DNA of 64,000 nucleotides. It comes from Phytophthora quininea (taxonomy: Eukaryota > Oomycota > Peronosporomycetes > Peronosporales > Peronosporaceae). The stretch spans positions 372,001-436,000 of the forward strand of contig JAAVTG010000614.1 of assembly GCA_011947345.1 (NCBI GenBank). Reading direction: 5' to 3'. Both the position numbers and the translations under genes were made by a program. Of the stretch, positions 56,290 to 64,000 are shown piece after piece. Every line of letters starts with the position of its first letter. Position 1 is the stretch's first letter. Under the pieces are notes generated by a model, which was given only the letters and a program-made list of their open reading frames with translations, was not told the origin of the DNA and searched no databases.

Positions 56290-59200
56290 TCAACACAGCC
56301 GAACTCCTGTAAGCCATCTTCTCAACCGAGAATATAGGCACTTACCCCTTGAAAACTGCTTTACATAGGCTACCACCTCACGATGGCCATTAGCACGAGC
56401 AGCATCAAATGGAGTATTACCTTCTTGGTCAGGCAACCAAACAGACGCCCCATTCTCAACGAGAACTCGCACAGTAGTTAGACAGCCGTGCTCACATGCA
56501 ATGTGAAGAGCTGTGGACCCATTCTCACGCTGTTTGTCGATATTCGCTCCTTTCTCCAACAACATCTGCGCCACATCCGCACGATTACGCAGCGCAGCAC
56601 TCATTAATGGAGTCCACCCAGCAGCGTTTGCCAGATCAATGTCTGCGCCATATTCCAACAGCAAACGAGCTAAATTGACATAGCCATTTTCGCATGCAGT
56701 GATGAGAGCAGTATCACCAACTTCGTCGCTCTGGTCAATTGCTGCACCGTGTGCGGCAAGTAGTCGCGCAATTTCTACTTGATCGAATTCGCAACTGATG
56801 CGGAGAGCTGTACACTGTCTGGGTCCTTGTTTATTGACATCAGCTCCCTTCTCCAAAAGCAATGCCACCACATTAGCGTGTCCATTCCTGACAGCACTCA
56901 TCAGTGGCGTCCAGCCTGTGTTGTTTACAACTTCAACGCCAGCGCCATTGTTAAGCAATAGCTGGACGATTTCTAGATGACCCTGTGCTGCAGAAACGTT
57001 CAGAGGACCATCCCCATCGTTGTTGGTGAGTTCGGTCGACGCGCCGTGCTTGAGTAGAATTTCAACACAGTCTGTTTGACCGGAAGAAACCGATACGATC
57101 AATGCAGTTGCGTTATTCGGTCCTTGTTCGTCGATACTCGCACCCTTCCTGAGCAGTACTTCGACCATCTCTGTGTGGTCATGTATAATAGCAACAATAA
57201 GTGGGGTGCAGCCGTCTTCATTCGCCACATCAAGTGCTGCGTTACTGTCGATGAGGACATTTAAGATGTCCGCTCGGTCGCACTGACACGCTATAAGAAG
57301 AGCCGTCGATTGTCGGGGGCCTATCTGATCAACGCTAGCTCCTTTGGCGAGAAGCACTGCTATAACGTCAGCATGACCACGTACGACTGCGCTCATCAGT
57401 GCAGTCCAGCCTTCTTTGTTGGCCAGTTCAATTGAAGCTCCTTTGTCCAGTAGGAATTTTACCAAAGTCACATGACCATTTTCAGCTGCACAAATGAGAG
57501 GAGTATCACCGCTTAAGTCGGGTAGGTCGACGGTGGCACCATGATCGATGAGAATTTGTGCAATATCGACACGTATGTTCTCACTTGCCACCCACAAAGC
57601 CGTGCGTCCGTTTAGAGAACGGCATTTATCAACGCTTGCATTTCGTTCCAGAAGCGTAGCCACAACTTCTCCAAGACCGAGTGCCGCCGCAACCATTAAA
57701 GGCGTCAACCCGGTATTATTTTCCTTGTCAACATCAGCACCATCCGCTATCAAACGTTTCGCAACAGCAGTATGAGCCTTCTTGGCAGCAACGATTAAAG
57801 GGGTATCTCCATCGTCATCAAGACAGTCGATGGAAGCACCGCGTTCGGTAAGGGCGTGAACGGTACCTTCACAGCCATTGGCACTCGCAGTGTGCACTGC
57901 AGTGGTTCCCTTTGGCCCGCGCGCGTTGACACTTGCCCCTTTTTCAATAAGGAACTTTACAATATCTGTGTGACCTTGACTTGCAGCTGTCAAAAGTGGC
58001 GTCCAACCTCTGACGTCAGGTACATTGATCGCTTCCGTGCTTACCAGAAGCCTCTCGACGTCCTTTAAGTGACCGTGTTCGCATGCGATTCGGAGAGCAG
58101 TGTCATCGTTGCGGTGTTTAACATCAATTGTGGTGCTGGGTACGAATCCGGCTGGCAATTGCGAGTCTTGAACAACTCCCATCTTTTCATCGACTCGGAC
58201 TCGCTCGTAGAAAAGTTGAACAAACTCGACGTACCCGCTAAAATATGCCACAGTCAGCGGTGGCCAGCCCATATAATCCCCACACAGATTAATATCCGCA
58301 CCATTATCGAGAAGAATTCGAACAACCGCAAGTCGTTTGTGCCATGCTGCAGTAATTAAAGCAGTACCCCACTCGGTAAACGACAATTCAAATCCACACC
58401 TTGAGTCACTAAGAACTGCACAACGTCAGAGTGCCCCTGTTGAGACGCAGTAATAAGGGGAGTGTATCCTTCTTCGTCAGGCAGGTCCAGCGCTGCCCCT
58501 GCATGTGCGAGAGCCATCGCTGTTTCGAGTTGGCCGTGTTCGCACGCAATATTTAGTGCAGTGGCTCCATTTGGCCGATGGAAATCAACCACTGCTTTAA
58601 CATGGATCAAGAACTCTACAATCGTCATGTATCCTCGCTCTGCAGCTCTCATGAGAGCTGTCCATCCAGCAGTGTTGACCAGATGAACATTTGCTCCACA
58701 GTCAACAAGCATACTTACCACATCTTTATGGCCGTGTTCGGCAGCGCTGATCAGGGGACTATCTCCATCGCCATCAACTAAATCCACGCTCGCGCCGCTC
58801 TTTATTAGTACGCACGCAGCGTCTAGCATTTTGTGGTCGCAAGCAATTCGAAGTGCTGTCTGCCCAATCGATCGATCCATATCGACGTTTGCTCCCTTCT
58901 CCACCAACATCTCCACCATACTGGCATGACCCCGCAACGCCGCGCTCATCAGCGGAGTCCACCCAGTAGCGTTCCCTAGATTAATGTCTGCACCGCTCTC
59001 CACCAACACGCGTGCTATGTCGACATGACCGTTCTCGGCAGCGCTGATAAGAGGAGTCTCGCCATCTACGTCGGGTTCGTCAATATTTGCTCCGTACTCG
59101 AGAAGAGTTCGTACAATATCGACTTGGTCGAATTGACAAGCGATGCGGAGGGCTGTAGATTGTCTGGGTCCTCGCTTATTTACATTAGCCCCCATTCTAG

Positions 59201-61666
59201 CAGTATCTTAGCCACCTCTTCATGCCCATTTAGCGTCGCGTGCATTAATACTGACCACCCCATCTTATTGATCACACCAATGTCCGCTCCGCATTCAAGT
59301 AAGCGTCTCACCACAACAGAGTGACCGTTATCTGCAGCAAAACGAGCGGACTATCGCCATTATTGTCGAGGACATTGACCTCCGCACCACTCGCAAGTAG
59401 CGCGTCAACAACGACAGTTTTCCCCTGTCGACACGCGCTACCAAGTGGAGTGGTGCCGTCCTTGTCGGGAAAATCAATGGTCGCTCCATTATCGACGAGG
59501 ATTCGCACAATGGCTAGATGGCCGTACTCGCTAGCAATTCGAAGAGCCGTCGACCCATTCTCACGCTGCTTGTCGATATCCGCGTTACTCTTCAGCAACA
59601 TTTCCACCACGTCGGCATGACCACGCACAGCAGCACTCATCAGTGGAGTCCAACTAGCCTTGTTGGCCAAGTCAATGTTGGCACCTCTCTCTACCAGTAA
59701 GCGTGCTACGTTGACGTATCCGCCCTCGCAGGCGCCGATAAGGGGAGTATCGCCGTCTTCGTCACCATCGTCAACTGTCGATCTACCAAGAAGGAGCTCA
59801 AGGAGGATTTCCACCACCTCAATATGGCCATTTCGAGCAGCATTCATGAGCGACGTCATGCCTGAGTTGTTGGTTGCGTCAATCGTAGCCCCATTTTCAG
59901 GAGAAACCGAACTATCGTTGCATGGCCATTTGCCGCAGCAATTGTAAGGGGACCATCTCCGTTAATATCAGTCAGTTCGGTCGATGCGCCGAACTTGAGT
60001 AGAGCACCAACAACGTCTTGTTGGCCAGTGGCAGATGCTACAATGAGTGCTGTAGCGTTATGGGGTCCACGTTTGTTTATGCTTGCTCCTTTCCTCTGTA
60101 GTTCATCCACTACCTCCGTAAAGCCACGTACCGCCGCCCTCGTGAGCGGCGTCCAGCCTGCGTCATTTGAGGCTTCAACGTCTGCACCACTTTCAATCAA
60201 CCACTTTGCTAAATCGACGTGACCAGCAGCTAAAGCACAAATAAGTGGGGTGTCGCCATCTTCATCTGCCAAGTTGATGAATGCTCCGTTCTGCAATAAA
60301 ATGCGCGCGGTGTCGAGACATCCACACTCACAGGCAATTTGGAAAGCAGTGGAACCATTCGGTCTTTGCAAATTGACATTAGCTCCCTTGTCAAGCAGGA
60401 GTTGCACCACTGCCTGGTGGCCTTTGCGTGAAGCGATCATCAACGGTGTCCAATTGACGCTGGCGAAAACGTCAACGGTAGCTCCCTTTCCAATAAGAGC
60501 GGCGACAATATCAACATGTCCATTCATTGCAGCAACTTGCAGCGGGCTATCTCCATTTTCATCGACAAAGTCAATTGATGCGCCCGCTCGATGAGTTGAT
60601 TCACGATTTGTTCATGCCCAAGTTTACACGCTATGACGAGCGCGATGGCGTTACTTGGTCCCCGCACGTTTGGACTAGCATTCCTTTCGAGAAGCATCGT
60701 TACAACGTCCGTTCTTCCTTGAGCTACCGCACTCACCAAAGGAGTCCAGCCACCGTTATTTGCCAGATCAATGTCAGCGCCGTTGTCAAGCAGGAACTCT
60801 GCAACATTCGCATGGCCGTTCTCAGCAGCGATAATTAACGGCGTATTGCCGTTGTTGTCTGCCAAGTCGATAGATGCTCCATACGAAACGAGTAGTTCCA
60901 CAACGCTAATCTCTACGTGTTCGTTCGAAACTCGCACCCCACGACAATAGCCATGGGCTGCAGCGATCTTCAACGGGGTGGCACCAGTTTCGTCAGTTAA
61001 ATCAACTGTCGCGCCGCCGTTTAAAAGCACTCGTATGATTTCAACCCGATCAAATTGAGCCGCAATTCGAAGAGCAGAGGAGCCGCTTGGCCCACGTTTG
61101 TCTACGTTAGCTCCGTTATCGATCAGCTTGGCAGCGATATTGACGTTCCCATTTGTCATTGCAGTTGCGAGTGGGGTCCACCCAGCAGTGTTGGGCTTGT
61201 TGACATCGGCTCCACTTGATATTAACAGCTCCACCAAATTGAGGCGCTCGTTCTCAATCGCACTGAGTAGTGGGGTGTCGCCAACTTCGTCAGCTGCATC
61301 AACGGACGCTCCGTGGTTAATGAGCAGTTGTGCAACATCTCCTCGATCGAATGCGCAACAAATGCGCAAGGCGGTAGCTTGCTTTGGTCCGCGCTTGTCC
61401 ACATCCGCACCGCTATCTAAAAGGATGGCAGCTACATTCAGATGACCTCGAGCCGCTGCTTCCATCAGCGGCGTCCAGGCGGCGTCGTTTACTGAATCAA
61501 GGTCCGCTTTGTTTTCAATCAAAACTCGAACCTCCTCCACGTGGCCACCAGAAGCCGCTCGAAGAAGCAAATGTGCTTGGTCTTCTGTCTGGCTTTGATT
61601 GTCCCTCTCGCTAGCTGCTTGTTTCCCGTCACTTGTGAGGCTTGTTTCCTCCACGCCTGTGCCCAT
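56290..61666 (-). CDS. Giant ankyrin-repeat protein E
   Basis: From ATG 61666 (MGTGVEETSLTSDGKQ) to 56290, about 1790 residues: a polar leader of 30 residues, then about 52 ankyrin units. The largest protein in the window. Units follow the same three-step order as in gene C. Breaks near 60585, 59895, 59335, 59190 and 58385 are each closed by one added base, often in A, T or G runs, and the unit in progress continues exactly in register, so one gene is far more likely than five. Near 60900-60960 and 58150-58260 inserted segments lengthen two units. The end differs from B and C: PFDAARANGHREVVAYVKQF is followed by a basic tail KCLYSRLRRWLTGVRLC. No signal peptide or TM segment. A protein-binding scaffold by family; partners are unknown. 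Confidence 0.8.
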
Positions 61667-61955
61667 GGCCTACTACTGTACGTCCTTTTCCAAGAGTGCT
61701 CCAATGTTTCTTCTCACTGCTCCGGAGACTATCGTTTCAGCGCTGAGCCTGTTGCTGGAAATTTTACTTTAGAATCTGTACGGTCATAGCCATAGCGGAG
61801 TCAGACACATACCTCCTCCTACCACCGCACTCAGACTCTCACCTCTTCTGCTGGGTCTAATACCCCAGACTTCTCCCTCTGAAATCGAGATTTTTATTGC
61901 TGGCTGTTTAGTTGTCGGCATGAGTCCATTGGTCAAGCACAATTAATGGGCACGA

Positions 61956-62593
61956 TCACGCAAACGGGTCGTTGCTTGCGTCCGTGTTGGGCACATTTTC
62001 CATGTACTTGGCGATTTGGTCCGCTGCCGTCTCACTGTAGATCTCCTTGACGAATGCGTGGGCCATGTCAATGCCCGCGGTGACGCCCGAGCTGGTCCAA
62101 ATGTTGCCGTCGGTGACCCACCGCGCCTTGTGCACCCACTGGACCTGCGTGCGCGCCTGCACCACGTCCTGGTACGCGATCTTATTGGTCGTGGCCTGCT
62201 TGCCGTCCAGGAAGCCAGTGTCCGCCAGGATGGCCGACCCAGTACACACCGTCAAGACAAATGTGGCCTGCTCGGCTGTGCGCTTGAGGAAGCTCATGAA
62301 CTGCTGGTGCTTCTGCAGCTCGAAGCGTCCTCGTCCCCGGGGATCAGCAGGATGTCCACGTGCTCGTCCACGTCTTGGAACCCGTGGGTCGCGTACAGTG
62401 GCATCCCCATGCCCAGCGGGTTCGTACTGCGGAGAGGGCCCGCAGCGACCGCCACGGTCAGGAACTTGACGGGCTGGTCGCAGAAGGTCGGCAGCTGCTC
62501 CAGGTACGACGTCACCCCGATGAAATCCTGCTGCATGACGCCGTCGAACACCACGACGGCGATCGTTAACGCGGGCTTGGACATCATCGCCAC
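61956..62593 (-). CDS. DJ-1/PfpI family protein, isonitrile-hydratase-like
   Basis: From 62593: KPALTIAVVVFDGVMQQDFI, then VDILLIPG, a frame change near 62320 (one G short), then TFVLTVCTGSAILADTGFLD with the nucleophile cysteine in the VCTGS elbow, and DGNIWTSSGVTAGIDMAHAF near the end. These features, notably W-x-x-D-G-N-x-W-T-S-x-G-x-x-A-G-I-D, are those of the PfpI/ThiJ group that includes bacterial isonitrile hydratase and glutamine-amidotransferase-like proteins, rather than DJ-1 itself. About 212 residues, a normal length. The open frame continues upstream to 62792 in another frame, but the protein-like start is at 62593. Divergent from the C2 gene, 207 bp apart. Confidence 0.8.
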
Positions 62594-62800
62594 AGCAAGA
62601 TCTGTGCTGCTGATGGAGTGATGGTGTATGCAAAATTACAAATCTGGGACGGTGCACCGAAAAGTCTGCCATAAGCTCTTCTACATCGGAGCCATTAGTA
62701 GCTCGGCGCCTTGTGGTGCTCGCTTTGTGAGTGCTCTCCATCTGTGGTCGGTGTCTCGCTCGCTTTGGACGTGTCTCGACGACAGTTCGCAACCTCCTCG

Positions 62801-63243
62801 ATGGGTCGCAAGAAGTTTGTGGTGACGGTGGTGCTGTTCAAGTGCCACGACCTGGCAGCCGCCGACATGGACGTCGTGGGCGGCAAGAGCGACCCGTACG
62901 TGGTCTTCACGCTGGGCGGCGTGACCAAGAAGAGCTCGTGCATCATGAACAACCTGAACCCGCAGTGGTCGCCGCCGGAGAAATTCCAGTTCGAGGTGGA
63001 CGACTGGGAGAGCGAGTTCCTGATCGCCCAAGTCTACGACTACGACCGACTGTCCAAAGACGACCTCATCGGCTCGGCCGTCATCCCGCTGGCGCTCTAC
63101 GCCGGCAATCGCCACTGCGAGATGTACAGCTACCCGCTAGTGCTGCCCGACGAGGTGGGCGGGCTGGGCGCGCCCGCAGCGACGTGTTCCTGCAGATCAG
63201 CTTGGCAGCCACTGACGGCAGTCCCATCGAGTTTTACTATTAG
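62801..63243 (+). CDS. Single C2-domain protein
   Basis: ATG 62801 starts MGRKKFVVTVVLFKCHDLAA, followed by GGKSDPYVVFTLGG, NNLNPQW and QVYDYDRLSKDDLIGSAVIP. This is a full C2 domain with the calcium-binding aspartates of loops 1 (D-x-D and SDPY) and 3 (DYDRLSKDD). Such small C2 proteins bind membranes in a calcium-dependent way. A break near 63168 is closed by one base, changing the end to DVFLQISLAATDGSPIEFYY and the stop at 63243, which fits the last C2 strand better than the frame as read. About 147 residues. Confidence 0.82.
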
Positions 63244-64000
63244 GCTGGAAGAAGTGTTTTTGATTGTATTAAGGGGGAAAGAAGGAAGAACTGCTTCTAA
63301 GGAGAAGGAGAAGAATATAGCTAGCAGCGCACGGATAGAGTACGTTGTGCATCTACACGAGAGACCAAAATTCCTGGCGTGAACTGAACCATACGTCGAG
63401 ACGATCTCTTTGATCTTCGCGCTTTGAACGGAGATGACCACGAGCTCGGAATGGTATGGAGTCGAGATCGTCAGGCGCTTCAACGAAAGTCGTAGAGGTT
63501 TGGTCGACGAGTTCTTGGCGACGGTGTCAACACGATCCTAACAGCCAAGATAACGATAGAGACCGTGGCTGGAGGAAGACTTTAGCACGCTATTCGTCCG
63601 CACCAGCCTGGAAGAGCATTGATGCTGGCAGAACGAACGGCTTCTGCGTGCTCGCACTTGGCGGTTGGGGCTGTCGGAGTCACGACTTGAGTCTAGCAGC
63701 TGGTGCAGTGTCCTTCGCCACCAAAATCACGACGCAGAGCACGAAAGAAAGCTCGGTAAAAATCCCCTCCTCGCACCCAGCAATGCGAGCTCCATGGAGC
63801 TCCGAGTCCGACGCCTTTGGGGCCATCTTCCGACCTCTATTTTTCATCACGCGCTTACTGGGCCGTCTGCTGTTGCCAACGCGCTTGCGGAGACCGCAGT
63901 TTCCTGCGGCCTGGGCTCATTTTTCGGGAGCGGGATTTGCACCCGTACGAGCAGGCAATTAAGGCAAGCTGAGCACTCGAAACACCCCAAACACCGCTCG
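63244..64000. other. Terminal region without a supportable gene
   Basis: 757 bp. A 168-codon frame at 63456-63962 on the plus strand has no recognisable motif and a composition unlike the genes nearby. No RNA gene or repeat was seen. Confidence 0.4.

Noticed and set aside
42890..61666. Bacterial origin (endosymbiont-type ankyrin genes) of the cluster
   Set aside because: Caps and units are uniform with each other, an oomycete-type promoter precedes gene C, and eukaryotic genes with introns lie on both sides.
44085..61666. Programmed ribosomal frameshifting in the ankyrin genes
   Set aside because: Breaks lie at unrelated sequences, no common slippery site or downstream structure is visible, and unrelated genes in the window show the same type of break.
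63456..63962. 168-codon frame at the end of the window
   Set aside because: No recognisable features; nearby overlapping frames are similar in length.

Overview
The window looks like nuclear DNA of an oomycete, most likely Phytophthora or a close relative. Genes are dense and on both strands. Introns are few and short (mostly 55-70 nt), with GTRNGT donors and plain CAG/TAG acceptors. A near-perfect oomycete Inr/FPR core promoter lies in front of one secreted-protein gene. The gene set fits a flagellate, zoosporic eukaryote: CFAP52, CCDC93 of the Commander complex, a CKK-domain (CAMSAP-type) protein, a Myb/SANT-like regulator, WRKY19-like Cys/His repeat proteins and secreted multi-copy families. 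The genus is an inference; no rRNA, tRNA or marker gene was found.

Layout. 1-2267: 3' part of a SAC3/GANP-like mRNA-export gene. 2.4-16.4 kb: housekeeping block with F-box protein, CFAP52, M17 leucine aminopeptidase, MAP10-like protein, SH3 protein, NOL9/GRC3 polynucleotide kinase, a small unknown, a Myb/SANT-like protein, an RCC1-repeat protein and a methyltransferase. 17.0-28.6 kb: secretory block with three tandem paralogues of a secreted family I do not recognise (the third one damaged), followed by a secreted protein with 11 saposin-B domains. 28.7-34.3 kb: NAD-dependent epimerase/reductase, inositol polyphosphate kinase, an unknown and a seven-repeat WRKY19-like protein. 34.3-36.3 kb: GC-rich stretch with no supportable gene. 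36.5-42.8 kb: kinesin relic, CCDC93 and the CKK-domain gene. 42.9-61.7 kb: a cluster of giant ankyrin genes, with two large genes and a relic on the plus strand, then one large gene and a collapsed copy on the minus strand, facing each other across a Cys/His-motif gene and a seven-TM gene. 61.9-63.2 kb: DJ-1/PfpI protein and a C2-domain protein, divergent.

Reading the frames. More than 30 genes or gene parts change frame by one base, and almost every break can be explained by one base missing from a short mononucleotide run. Repeat register and conserved motifs continue across the breaks. I therefore treat most broken genes as single genes with sequence or assembly errors. I call a pseudogene only where there is independent damage such as an in-frame stop, lost repeats or a strand switch. 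The most interesting content is the ankyrin cluster, built from a 3-repeat (99-residue) higher-order unit with shared start and end caps, together with the neighbouring secreted-protein block.
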